Below, one piece after another: positions 10,140 through 20,193 of a stretch of 64,000 bases of DNA (its first letter is position 1; every line of letters begins with the position of its first letter). The stretch is from the NCBI GenBank assembly GCA_003415625.1, contig PYIU01000006.1, forward strand, positions 992,001-1,056,000. The letters are read 5' to 3'. Under the pieces are notes generated by a model. The model had not been told where the DNA came from. It worked only from the letters and a program-made list of their open reading frames with translations, and searched no databases. The translations under genes and the position numbers were made by a program. This DNA comes from Aquanectria penicillioides. Taxonomy: Eukaryota; Ascomycota; Sordariomycetes; Hypocreales; Nectriaceae.

Positions 10140-11104
10140 ATGAGCAGCACCAACGCCTCGGGGCGTACGTTCTCCTTGCATTCAAGGCTTACATTTCGTC
10201 AACCAGCTAACATGTGTGTGAAAATACAGAGCGGCCAGTCACCGGCTACGTCGATCCAAACTTCCCCAACCCAAACGGCAGATGGGACACTCCAGTCATC
10301 ATCTACGGTTACACGCCAGCCTTCTTCCTCGCCGTCTTCGCCGTTGCCTGGTTCTTCCTGTTCCTCCTTGTCCACTCGTTCCAAGTGATCCGCCATCGGA
10401 GCTGGTTCTTCATCACGTTTCCTGTCGGACTATTGTTTGAAGTGGTTGGATATGTTGCCCGGTTGCTATCAGCCAAGAAGGACCCCTATCACCTGTTGTA
10501 TTTCATCCTCAACTACTTCTTCATTGTCACCGCGCCCGTCTTCCTCGCTGCTGGTGTTTACACAATCCTGTCGGCCTTGATCTCGAGACTTGGTCGTCAA
10601 TATTCCTTTATTGCACCCCGAGGCATTCTCTGGTTTTTCATTACCTCGGATGTCATCGCTACCGTCGTCCAGATCACCGGCGCCGCACTGATCGGCGTTC
10701 GACAATCGAATCGCCAAGATCCCACCATAGCAAACAACATCCTTCTGGGTGGTCTGGCATATCAAGTCTTCTCGCTTGGCGTGTTCGTTATTCTCACCGG
10801 CAGCTTCCTCTTCCGCGCACGGCACCAGATTAAGAGCTACGGCAAAGGGCTTACAGGGTTCGCTGCAGCTTTTGCTACGGCCACTGTCCTTGTGTACTTG
10901 CGAACATGCTTCCGACTTGCTGAGACAGCTGAAGGATTGGGAGGGCATCTATATTCAAACGAAATCTACTTTGCCTGTCTTGAGTTTGCGCCAATAGCAG
11001 CAGCAGTGTTGTTGTTCGCCATCTGGCATCCTGGTCGATGCGTTGGGAGAAAGGTGACCGTTCCTAATGTGTCGAAGGAGCAGGCCGGCACAGTCAACTT
11101 TTGA
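10140..11104 (+). CDS. RTA1-like seven-transmembrane protein
   Basis: Two exons: a short 25-nt exon 10140-10164 (MSSTNASG plus one base) and 10230-11104, separated by a 65-nt intron with donor GTACGT, a GCTAACATG branch site and acceptor ATACAG. The 299-residue product has about seven hydrophobic helices, beginning after YGYTPAFFLAVFAVAW. Family-typical pieces include the EVVGYVAR signature in helix 3 and an IITSDVIA-like FITSDVIATVVQITGA segment, followed by the LGGLAYQVFSLGVFV helix. Yeast relatives Rta1 and Rsb1 are plasma-membrane proteins linked to 7-aminocholesterol resistance and sphingoid-base export. The substrate of this copy cannot be told from sequence. Both the intron and the frame look clean. 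Confidence 0.9.
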
Positions 11105-11544
11105 GAAGGGCGGTAAATGGCTGTGTAACCGAGAAAACTACTTGATGAATTAAATGGCCTATTCTTAATGGATAAGAGAAATAAATACCCTATTCTTAAT
11201 AGATAAGAGAAAGGCAGCCGCTTGGTTTCGGATTTTGCGAATATTGTTGTATATTTCGCATCGTAGGCTTGGACTTGTCATTGTAGAGTCCAGCATCTTA
11301 GCGGCTGTGCCCACTAATTCAAGTGCCCTGATCCACTAATGAGCTGTCGGGTGTCAACAGGCGCTCAGGGCTCCACTATACAGCGCCTATGGGCCTAGGC
11401 GTGTTTGTAACTGAAACTGCACAACATTCAGCTTCCAGCTGTGAGGCCAGGGCCCATCAGCCTGTCATTCCAGTCTTCGGCAGGACTGAAGCCTCGTATC
11501 AAACTCATCGCTCCGCTTCTCACGGAGCACAAACGTCGCCCATC
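11105..11544. other. Intergenic region with a short tandem repeat
   Basis: About 440 nt separate RTA1-like and GH18 genes. It contains two near-identical AT-rich copies at 11159-11213 (annotated separately) and no convincing frame. Confidence 0.45.
11159..11213. repeat. Two-copy direct repeat, about 23 nt per unit
   Basis: The unit reads CTATTCTTAATRGATAAGAG plus a short A-rich end and occurs twice, about 31 nt apart, 55-110 nt after the RTA1-like stop codon. It may be a simple duplication in the 3' UTR. No function is evident. Confidence 0.7.
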
Positions 11545-12602
11545 ATGCCCCCTCTACCGCCGTCGTCCAAACCTCTCCCCCGCATTGTTACTTATTACCA
11601 GACTCATCATGACTCTGCCGGCAACCCATCTCCGTGCTGCCCCTCATCATGCAGCAGGGCATCGCCGTCACCCACGTAATCGTCGCCGCTATCCACATCA
11701 ACGATGACCCCGCCAAGATCACGCTCAACGACCACCACCCCTCCCACCCGCGCTTCCAGACCCTTTGGGCGGAGATGCGCGTCCTCCAGGCCTCGGGGGT
11801 CAAGGTTATGGGCATGCTGGGCGGTGCCGCCAGGGGCAGTTATCAGCGACTTGACGGCAGCGAGGACCAGTTTGAGAGGTACTATGGCCCTGTGAGGGAC
11901 ATGATCCGGGAACGCGCTTTGGATGGCTTAGACTTGGATGTTGAAGAGGAGATGACTCTCAACGGTATTGTGAGGCTGATCGACCGTCTTCGAAGCGACT
12001 TTGGGCCCAGCTTCATCATCACATTGGCTCCAGTTGCCATGGCTCTTCTAGACTTCACCAAGAACCTCAGTGGCTTCGACTATGAGGCTCTTGAAGTCAT
12101 GCGCGGTCGCGATATCTCTTGGTACAATACTCAGTTCTACTGCGGCTGGGGTGACTTCAGTAACCCAGCCATGTATGACTACATGGTCCATAGGGGATGG
12201 CCGCCAGAGAAGATTGTTGTTGGCTTGGTCACGAATCCTGCTAACGGCAACGGCTTCGTGCCATGGAATCCACTGGGCATTGTGCTAACAACTCTGCGTG
12301 GGCGTTACAGCCAATTCGGAGGAGTGATGGGCTGGGAGTACTTCAACAGTTTACCTGGCGGCACTGACCGGCCATGGGAATGGGCGAAGGAGATGACGAA
12401 ATTTCTCAGAGGCCACTTGCTGGCTGAGTCGAACTCTGTCGCTGCAGCACCACAAATTCCAATAGTGAAGGAAAGTCTAGCGACGTCACCAAAGAAAGAC
12501 GAGGTAGACCCCGATGCCCCAACGGCAAGGAACCACAGGTTCCAACGCAGTTCGAGTACTTCACAGATGAATCTGATTTCGAATGAGATAAACATAAATT
12601 AG
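11545..12602 (+). CDS. Intracellular GH18 (chitinase/ENGase-like) enzyme, frame broken by one base
   Basis: The ATG at 11545 starts MPPLPPSSKPLPRIVTYYQT, which continues one base out of phase as ISVLPLIMQQGIAVTHVIVAAIH. The break is at the CCC run 11625-11627, where a fourth C would restore a 352-residue protein. The GH18 catalytic motif DxxDxDxE is intact as DGLDLDVEE, with the terminal Glu as acid/base. The MLGGAARGSY segment upstream corresponds to the SxGG barrel strand, and YNTQFYCGWG follows. GH18 enzymes hydrolyse chitin or the core GlcNAc-GlcNAc of N-glycans. There is no signal peptide, so an intracellular role like that of fungal cytosolic ENGase-type GH18 proteins is plausible. The C-terminal 60 residues are polar and low complexity. 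Confidence 0.85.
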
Positions 12603-12882
12603 ACGTGGACATTGTTGGGGTGAGATAAGACAACTAGCATTTTTACATAATATAACTCGCGATGTCATTTTTACCTTGCTCCAACAACTTCTGACCTTTC
12701 TGGCGAAATTGGGGTGCTGTGGTTACCTTCCAAGTTGGCCAAGATCGCCAAGACCACATACCCATCTGACTAGTGCGGCTGAGCCCTGACCTTAAACGCT
12801 GGGCAGCAGCATCCACTCCTGCTTTATCTTCTCTTTGCCATCAACACCTGAAAGATGGCAGTCTCCTGCATTAACCGGCCTG

Positions 12883-15144
12883 ATGCAGACGCATATGTTT
12901 CCTGGGCTTCGTTTTGGCCTTCAATTACCGGCCCAGCCGATGAGATGGGCGTCTGCAGCAGTTGTGCTGCTACTACTCGTCGGTAGTCCGAGTCAACGAC
13001 TCCAGGCCATCACATCACGAGTCCTGTCATCAATCGGTCGAACCATCGCCACCAGCATAGCAAACGCGCGTTTTCGAATCCATGGATTTCATTACACTGA
13101 CAACATCGGTGGTGAACAAACTCGTCTTGTCCGCCTTCCAGAATCTCCCTATGTTGACGGAAGCCCTCAGCTCACCATTCACACATTCCCCCTAAATGAG
13201 TGTCCGATATATCGATCCATATCTTATACCTGGGGTCCTTCCGACCCGAAGGCACCCGCCTACACTAATCATGACCGCATAGCTATCCTCTTGAATGGTC
13301 GGCCCTTTCCTGTCCGGCCCAATCTCTTTTTTGCCATCCAGCAGTTTGCCAGGTCACGCCCGGGGAGCTATCTCTGGATCGACAGCATTTGCATTGATCA
13401 AGACAACCTAGCAGAGAGAGCAGCCCAGGTCGCCACCATGGATCGCATTTACACCGGTGCAGTCGAGACTCTCGTGTGGCTTGGCCCGGCCTCGGAGCGC
13501 TCGGCACGTGCAGTTGAGCTGGTCAAGGAGACAGCAGTGGGGCTGAGACCAAGATATTGAAATGGACATCGACTCAGACCTTTGGTGATGTATTTGTCGC
13601 GGACGATACCGAATTACTAGTCAAGAATGGCCTGCCACCACTGACAGATCGGGATTGGGAGGATATGGGAGATATTTTTTGCAAGAGCGTGGTTCGGCAG
13701 AGTCTGGATGCTCCAGGAGGTGGCCTTGTCGCGAAATCCAACCGTCTTCGTTGGCGATTATGAGCTGCCCTGGGATGCAATAGGCCACGCATCCTTCGTC
13801 ATCGGGCTTTCCAACGCTCTGGTTGGTCTCTGCGCTATCAGTTCTGGTATCAAGAACATCTCTCTCATTCTTGGTATTATCCATGCTACAGGTCTCCAAA
13901 TTGTTCGGGAATGGAGCAAGGGAACCGAAGGGGGATTCCACGAAGCCCTCGCCAGCACCAATTTCTCCGCCGGCATCGATGCAGACCACTCTAGTGCATT
14001 TCTTGTCCGCTTACTCCTCGGCACCAATGGGTTCAGGGCAACTTTTCGGAGAGACCGTGTATATGCGCTTCTGGGCATTGCAAATCACCTAGCTCAGATG
14101 CAGGGCATGGAGCGGCTTGACCTCAACGTCGACTATAATTCGACAGATGATGAAGTTCTTACTTCTTTTGGGTTGAGCCTTTTCCGCCAGGCCCGATCTC
14201 TTCACCTCCTTTCTCTTGCCGGACTCAGTGGTCGAGGCGTCGAGTCCAATATGGCAACTTGGATCCCATCCTTTGAGACTGTTCATGCCCCAATCATGGG
14301 GCCTAGCTACAGCAAACTGCTCCCATTTGATGCGTCTAAATCAGACCCTAGCTCCCCGCCCGACTTCTTGATCGACGATGAGTCCAGGAAACTGCGTGTA
14401 AAAGCGATCAGTCCCAATCTTGGAACCATTGAAGAACTCGGTGAGACATTTCCCGACATGCTCCAGGGACAAATTACGACTTGCATGAAGATTCTCTTGC
14501 ACTGCGGCTCTACTTATGCCCATACCAACCAACCGATTGTTGAAGCTTTCTGGCGCACCCTCATCATGGACTTCGACATGACCCAGCGTCCGGCGCCGCA
14601 ATACCTTGCACAGTCATTCGCTTCTTGGATGATGCTCATCACAATAACCTCTCTTTGTGCAAACATCCCGTCCAACAGGTACTCCTTCGATCTATTTGAT
14701 AGTCTCGAGCCTCTCTGGGTGCTCGCCAACTCTCGCGATGCAACCAACCTTCTCCCCAAATCTAGCGACTTGCTTCCTCTGGTTTTCAAACTCGGACTTC
14801 TCAATGATCCCTCGGTTCCCAAACTTTCTCCATCAGACGTCCAGAGTATGATGGCTCGCTGGGGTAAGGCTGCTGCCCCCTACGAGGCATTTCTCCGTTT
14901 GAATCTGATGCCAAATCGTCGACTGGTAAGGACGATTCGAGGGTATCTGTGCCTTGTCCCTTGTAAGGCCGAGGTTGGTGACAGAGTCATGATTGTCTCT
15001 GGTTGTCCCACCCCGCTTGTTTTGAGAAGGGTGAGGACTGAGGAGGACTGCTTCAATGTGGTGGGAGATGCTTATGTCCACGGAGCTATGTTTGGAGAAC
15101 ATATCACGAATGACCCCGTGTGGCGTGATATTTCGCTAGTTTAA
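12883..15144 (+). CDS. HET-domain protein, two compensating frame breaks
   Basis: HET domains occur in fungal non-self recognition proteins that trigger cell death on heterokaryon mismatch. The domain is clear: SISYTWGPSDP, then PNLFFAIQQFARSRPGSYLW with IDSICIDQDN, then a VWLGP block, and WFGRVWMLQEVALSRNPTVF further on. Reading requires a restored base at the GGGG run 13539-13542 and one fewer base in the T6 run 13675-13680. The two shifts cancel, giving about 753 residues. The start is the ATG at 12883; the frame extends upstream only through a TTG. A hydrophobic segment (AAVVLLLLVG) lies near residue 25. The long C-terminal half has no recognised domain, as is usual for these proteins. 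It is either a pseudogene or, more likely, mis-sequenced. Confidence 0.85.
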
Positions 15145-15354
15145 CTGGTGGAGAAGCAATAAAGTACCAAGATGAATTGAAGTGAAAGAAGCACATATCT
15201 AGAATGAAGCAGTAACTAAAAGCTAAAGAAATCACCGGGGTCCCTCATGCCCCTGACTAACCCTCCACCATCCTAAGACTCAGTACACATGCCATGAATC
15301 AGGTAATTATGCGCACGACTTGATGAACCGATCGTCCATCCTTCACGCGGGTCC

Positions 15355-16542
15355 TCAACAGGTCATCCAAGGATGACATTGCGCCTGGATATTGTAACTA
15401 TTATAGAGGGGGTAAGTTCCTTGCATCGCCTCAATAATCGGGTCGAAAAATTCGGAGTTGAAGCGATTCCGATCACAGACAGAACATGGTCCAGCCATGA
15501 AATTGTCGTAAGTAGTGTTGTAGGTCAGGTACCCAATGACATGTTTATTGGATTTGTCGATAGCCTGAAGGCTGAAGGCCTCGGGCATGATCACCCAGCT
15601 CGTTTGGTTGGTTCGGTTTCCATTGCCACTATTCTGCCCAGGAACGATTGGATTTTGGTTGAACCAAGTGCTATTCAACCCAACATCGTGAAGTGCTCGA
15701 ATGAGGATCAGGGTCATGTGGGAATCGGCATCAATTTGAATTCCGCCACAGTCAATGTTGATTGTGTAACCGTCCCCCTTCACCGGTTTGGCAACGCATC
15801 GGCCGGTCCTCTGATCCCAGGCAAACTTGGAGATAAACGCCTCCCAGGTGCTGTTCCAGTTGAGAAACCTGGGGCTTACTTCCGCAGATACAAATAAAGC
15901 GCCTGTATTGGGTGCCTCAGTCGGAGTTGGTTCGCCTTGACTGACAGTTGGGGCGGCAGGTGTGGTAGAGAAGAAGGATGTTGCGGGTGAAGATGAAGCA
16001 GTTGGGGTGGCAGATTGAGATCCCATGTCTCCAGGGCGGGGAGGAGGGTGGTTATCACGGTTGCAGACAAATGCAGACCAGCAAATAGCGTCTGGGTTGA
16101 CAGTCTTGTTGATGGCGGCACTAACTGGGCGTCCACGGTAGGCCCAGCAGTTGAGCATCTGACCACCTTCTTTGGTCGTTACGGCACTGCCAGCTTTGAA
16201 TCCGTCTGGTGTTCCATCCTCAATATAAGCCGTCCAAACATCTCCATTGGGCATCTTTGCAGTGGCACCAGAGGGGACCCAGGGGTAGTGGCCGTCATTG
16301 AAAGGAATTTGAACAGACATGTCAGGAACATTTGGATTCGGATAGTTGTAGGCACCGGCAGGCCAGTCAATGTCTTTGTACCAATTCATCTGACGAGATG
16401 TGGACCAGTCAGGGTGGTCCTGGTTATCGCCAGTACCACAATCACAGAGAATAAGATCCTCCTTGTGGTGTCGCTGGGCTTGAGCGGCAACAAGGAGAGC
16501 CGCCATAGCAGCAGTGCCGAAGATTTTCTTGGTTGCAGGCAT
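15355..16542 (-). CDS. Secreted protein of unknown function with Ser/Thr-rich linker
   Basis: A single-exon frame of 395 residues. The N-terminus MPATKKIFGTAAMAALLVAAQA is a classic signal peptide, with cleavage probably after AQA. The mature protein has an N-terminal module of about 145 residues with cysteines (LCDCGTG, MLNCWAYRG, ICWSAFVCNRD). A Pro/Ser/Thr-rich linker near residues 165-210 is likely O-glycosylated. The C-terminal module (about 180 residues) also has paired cysteines and several N-glycosylation sites (NST, NRT, NQT, NTT). It is therefore an extracellular two-module glycoprotein. I do not recognise either module as a named enzyme family; cell-wall or host-interaction roles are possible but unproven. 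It is convergent with the HET gene, 210 nt apart. Confidence 0.85.
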   Translation of the reverse strand: MPATKKIFGTAAMAALLVAAQAQRHHKEDLILCDCGTGDNQDHPDWSTSRQMNWYKDIDWPAGAYNYPNPNVPDMSVQIPFNDGHYPWVPSGATAKMPNGDVWTAYIEDGTPDGFKAGSAVTTKEGGQMLNCWAYRGRPVSAAINKTVNPDAICWSAFVCNRDNHPPPRPGDMGSQSATPTASSSPATSFFSTTPAAPTVSQGEPTPTEAPNTGALFVSAEVSPRFLNWNSTWEAFISKFAWDQRTGRCVAKPVKGDGYTINIDCGGIQIDADSHMTLILIRALHDVGLNSTWFNQNPIVPGQNSGNGNRTNQTSWVIMPEAFSLQAIDKSNKHVIGYLTYNTTYDNFMAGPCSVCDRNRFNSEFFDPIIEAMQGTYPLYNSYNIQAQCHPWMTC

Positions 16543-17566
16543 CTTGAGACACTGGATTGATTGAAAAGAAGAGGTTTTGAGTATTGCGGTGTGATCTTTG
16601 CGTCAAGGGAATAGAAGAGAACAAGCAGTGGTCGGTGCTGGAGTACTTTTGATGAGCGAGCAAGTTTGCATGAAGATGGGGAGAGAGATCAAGTTTAGTT
16701 CGAGGGGAGGGTTGAGGAAATTATGTTGACTCCTTCACATTTTAGGCCACACCATTACTTTCCCTATCCTTCGTTACGATGTTTGTTGGGGATTTTCGGT
16801 GACTCGGAGGGAAGGTGCTCAGAGGGCATTTTGGAGAGGTGGAATAATCATAGGAAGGTGGTTTCGAGGAAGCGTCAAGCCTTTGTGCTCGTTGTTCCAA
16901 TAAGGTACTTGTATGCGTCATGATCAATTCAAAGGACCTACCTGCTCTCATGCAAAGAATCGAGACGGCTAAAGTGTCAGTTCGGGGAAGGATGTAGGTA
17001 AACTGTCGAGTAGGGGTAGGAGATTTGATAGAAGCTCTTTCTTGAGATGGTGAGTGATCTTGGGGATGATATTAATTATTTTTGTTAGTCTTTCTAATTG
17101 AGAGATGGTGTGTGAATAAATATCTATTTGTTTCTTAAACTGGAAGTTTGAGGGATGAGGAGTCATTTCGAACATCTTCCTGATCACTTATGAGGTAAAT
17201 GGAACGCAAGCTTTATTTTAGACTCGATCAATTCGAGCACAAAAACCATGCCTCAGCCTCAAAGGTAGAACGTGCTCATCATATCTAATCACCTGATAAC
17301 TCAAAAAATTCTTGATGTAATTAGAATGAAACCAAAGAATTCATAAACCCAGTGAGCCTGAATCAAGCTGGCGACGGTGTCTGAAACTACTCTTGACGCT
17401 AGCTACCCTGGAGCTCAAGCGTACTTGGGCACTGCCCACTACGGCAATTTCGTCAGCGGGATCCACCCTTATTACCATCATCGCCAAATAGTCACCCTCT
17501 TCGCCAGCTCCACGACACCCTCAGAGCACCTTTGCTAGCCTCTTGTGACGACTGCCGCTTCTAATC
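16543..17566. other. Intergenic divergent region, AT-rich
   Basis: About 1 kb between the secreted-protein gene (minus) and the Mrx11-like gene (plus). It is noticeably AT-rich around 17040-17360. No supported gene, repeat or RNA is seen. Confidence 0.45.
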
Positions 17567-18178
17567 ATGCACCGGAACCTCATACCTCTTAATTGGCGAC
17601 CGCTGATGCGCCCGCGCATCGCTTCTCGTGTCCACCACGCCTCCGTCCGAACCGAATCGACCCAAGCGTCGCGCATCGATCGCATCACAGCGAGGCTCCC
17701 TCGACGACTACAAAAGTACACTAATGGGTTGCGAAATGCTCCCGTTTCGCATATCGTATCCTTTCTGATCTTACACGAGATCACAGCAATCGTGCCTGTG
17801 CTAGGCCTTTTTGGGCTGTTTCATTACACCAACTACATTCCCGTCACATACATGACTGAGCACTTTGGTAGCTCTGTTCAAGAGGGTGTTGCCCGGTTCG
17901 AAAGATATTTCAAGAGAAAAGGGTGGTTTGGGTTTGAGAAAGAAGATAGAAAAACGTTGGACGCCACAACAGGGGCTGAGGGCAAGGCAATGGGAGAAGA
18001 GGCCGTGGAGAAATGGCATAGTGGGGATGGACGGTACAAAGTGGTTGTTGAGGTCGCTCTGGCCTACGCAATTACGAAAGCGTTATTGCCCATCCGAATA
18101 ATCGGAAGTGTATGGGCTACGCCGTGGTTCGCTGGCGTTCTCATGAGAGCCAAGGGTGTCTTTACACGAAAGCCTTAA
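17567..18178 (+). CDS. Mitochondrial inner-membrane protein, Mrx11-like
   Basis: One exon of 203 codons. The N-terminus is basic and lacks acidic residues until about residue 28 (RPLMRPRIASRVHHASVRTES), consistent with a mitochondrial presequence. The strongly conserved-looking core is SFLILHEITAIVPVLGLFGLFHYTNYIP, a membrane helix with embedded His-Glu. A second hydrophobic region occurs near the C-terminus (YAITKALLPIRIIGSVWATPWFAG). This plan matches what I recall of the fungal MIOREX component 11 family, small proteins associated with mitochondrial ribosomes at the inner membrane. The family assignment is from memory; the targeting and topology are visible. The frame ends at a TAA followed by an A-rich stretch. 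Confidence 0.75.
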   Translation: MHRNLIPLNWRPLMRPRIASRVHHASVRTESTQASRIDRITARLPRRLQKYTNGLRNAPVSHIVSFLILHEITAIVPVLGLFGLFHYTNYIPVTYMTEHFGSSVQEGVARFERYFKRKGWFGFEKEDRKTLDATTGAEGKAMGEEAVEKWHSGDGRYKVVVEVALAYAITKALLPIRIIGSVWATPWFAGVLMRAKGVFTRKP

Positions 18179-18325
18179 AAAAAAAGAACATCACGCCAGT
18201 GCATCGATCAGAAAAGCCGAGAAGATTTTGTGTCTTTTGATTTTATACCCGTTGAGACATTCAACTCATCAGCCATGTACGTGCTTTTTTATTGCATCAT
18301 CCAGGGTGTCAAAATTGTTGACAAT

Positions 18326-19142
18326 TTAAGGCTTCTCGTAGATCCAGTCGTTCTGAGCGGACTTCCAGCTGAGGACCTCACCCTCCTTGAACCAGAGAGC
18401 AATCTCCTTCTGGGCGTTCTCGACGGAGTCGGAGCCGTGGCAGACGTTGCGGCCGACGTCGATGGCGAAGTCACCACGGATGGTGCCGGGGCAGAGGCGA
18501 GGGGGTTGGTGGCACCGAGCAGAACTGAGGAGCGGTGTGAGTGGTAGTGCATGTAGAAGAGGGGAAGTGGTCAACTTACTGCGGCCAGTCTTGACGGCAT
18601 CACGGCCCTCCCAGACCATGGCGCAGATGGGGCCAGAGTTCATGTCTGGTGTAAGGTTAGCCTTGGGTTCATGTGGTGTTGAGCTCAAAAATGCACATAC
18701 ACTCAACGAGACCGGCGAAGAAGGGCTTGCCCTTGAGGTCAGAGTCTAAGAAGCGGTCAGAATGACGATTCAAGCTATTGGAACAACGGGCGACGAAAAC
18801 GCACAGTGGGTCTCGAGGTGCTCCTTGCCGGGTGTGACGAGCTTGATGGCAGCAAGCTTGAAGCTATTCCCATGTTAGAATTCTGACAAAGGGACAGGAA
18901 TCGAGCAGATTTTCTCTTACCCTCGGCTCTCGAAGCGAGAGATGATGGGACCAATGAGGCCACGCTGCCGAGCAGAATTAGCATTTGTGTTCGGGCATCC
19001 TGGGGCCATTGTTGTAAGCAGGCAATGTTTACCTGGACGCCATCGGGCTTGATAGCAATGAAGCTGCAAAGGAAGTCAGGACACGTCTCTCAAGCTGGAG
19101 GGGCAATGGCGGGGTAGCTCACGTCTGCTCAGAGGAAGACAT
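18326..19142 (-). CDS. ndk1: Nucleoside diphosphate kinase, seven exons, one-base break in last exon
   Basis: NDK transfers the gamma-phosphate between nucleoside triphosphates and diphosphates through a phospho-histidine. Exons on the minus strand: 19142-19123, 19063-19033, 18964-18921, 18863-18805, 18745-18701, 18645-18580 and 18524-18326. All introns are GT-AG, of 54-68 nt. The protein (154 residues once repaired) reads [18 protein letters not shown], then the [10 protein letters not shown] loop, [19 protein letters not shown], and the active-site block NVCHGSDS with the catalytic His. In exon 7, the C4 run at 18488-18491 (plus-strand GGGG) breaks the otherwise invariant [10 protein letters not shown] segment; a fifth C restores it. 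Since the gene is highly conserved, an assembly error is the best reading. An in-frame upstream extension is listed separately. Confidence 0.93.
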
Positions 19143-19418
19143 GGTGGAGATGTTCAAAGAGTCTGGGAGGACTGAAGAGACAGAAGTGGTATTGGAAGAC
19201 TTGGAATCCGGCACGACTGAACAAGATTCAGGGCTGGAAGGAGACGGAGAAAAGAAGAAGTAAAGGGCGAGGAGGAGGAAGAGCAGGATAAAAATTGGCG
19301 GGGGCAGATTTTCCGTAGTTCTCCGTATCGGGTTGTGCTGGTGATCGGGGTCCTGCTCAGCGCCTGAAGCGGGGTCCTTGTTTTGGCGGGGCCCGTTATT
19401 TTGGTTGTCTTTGGCCAT
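19143..19418 (-). other. In-frame N-terminal extension of NDK with a membrane segment (candidate isoform)
   Basis: The reading frame of the NDK first exon stays open upstream for 92 codons to an ATG at 19418 (and beyond, to 19502). That ATG sits in ATCACCATGG, an excellent initiation context. The extension is polar and Asn/Asp-rich for about 37 residues, then has a hydrophobic stretch PPPIFILLFLLLALYFFF, then a Ser/Pro/Val-rich spacer leading directly into MSSSEQT. Translation from here would give a single-pass membrane-anchored NDK. The canonical ATG at 19142 also has a good context, so both could be used. It may instead be a 5' UTR that is open by chance. Confidence 0.4.
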
Positions 19419-19502
19419 GGTGATTTGGCGTTGAGGGGCAATACAGTGTGATGGCACGGCACAATTCGCACGGACACGTGACTCCGCGAGAAGCTCGATC
19501 AA

Positions 19503-20193
19503 GCTTGGCTGGTTGCTCGGTCAGAGGTGAACCAGTCGAAGCTGATCCAAGATAGTGCTCTGCCAATAGGGGAGGTTGCTCTTGATGATATGCGCAGTCG
19601 GTAGCTGGCGGGAGATGGTAGAGAGAATGAAGTATGGGGATGTCCCGGCGTTTGATAAATCACAAAATTGGATCAATTGAGCTCAGAGATCCAGACCATC
19701 TTACAGCGCTTCAAGTCTCGGGGTTGATTGGCAAGCAACTGCGAGCTGCAATGTGCTGGCTGTTCATACAGTGCAGGAATGCTCAGCCCAGAGGTCGAGT
19801 TGAGCGGTCAGCGAGATGGTCGAAAAGGTGTAAGATATCTCTATGTCGGGTCACATTCATCTACTGGGTTCGTGCCCCTCCATCCCCCAACTCCACTCCC
19901 CTGCTTGTCCCGGCCCATGCCGCTAGTACCGTTTGAGAGTAGAGCTCTTCCGCTGAACTGTCCAAGGGGACAGCTTGACTTCGCCATCATCAGCACCCCC
20001 GAGGCCGCATCAGCACCTGGAGACCGCCCTCAACCTCGCATCTTCCACAGGTAGCACACGACCTGTCCTGTGGAATTGAAACCTCGTTTGTTTCTAATGT
20101 CATTTTGATTTCTTGATCTAAAGCATTATTCTTCCGTTATCTGTTTTGCTTTCCCTTGCTGACGGTCCTCGACCGCCGACCGCCGTAGCCACA
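19503..20193. other. Divergent promoter region between ndk1 and glucosidase II
   Basis: About 690 nt upstream of both the NDK frame and the glucosidase II start. CT-rich tracts and no supported gene. Small frames here lack bias. Confidence 0.45.

Noticed and set aside
13539..15144. RIP-inactivated HET pseudogene
   Set aside because: There is no excess of C-to-T transitions or TpA enrichment; the lesions are indels at runs.
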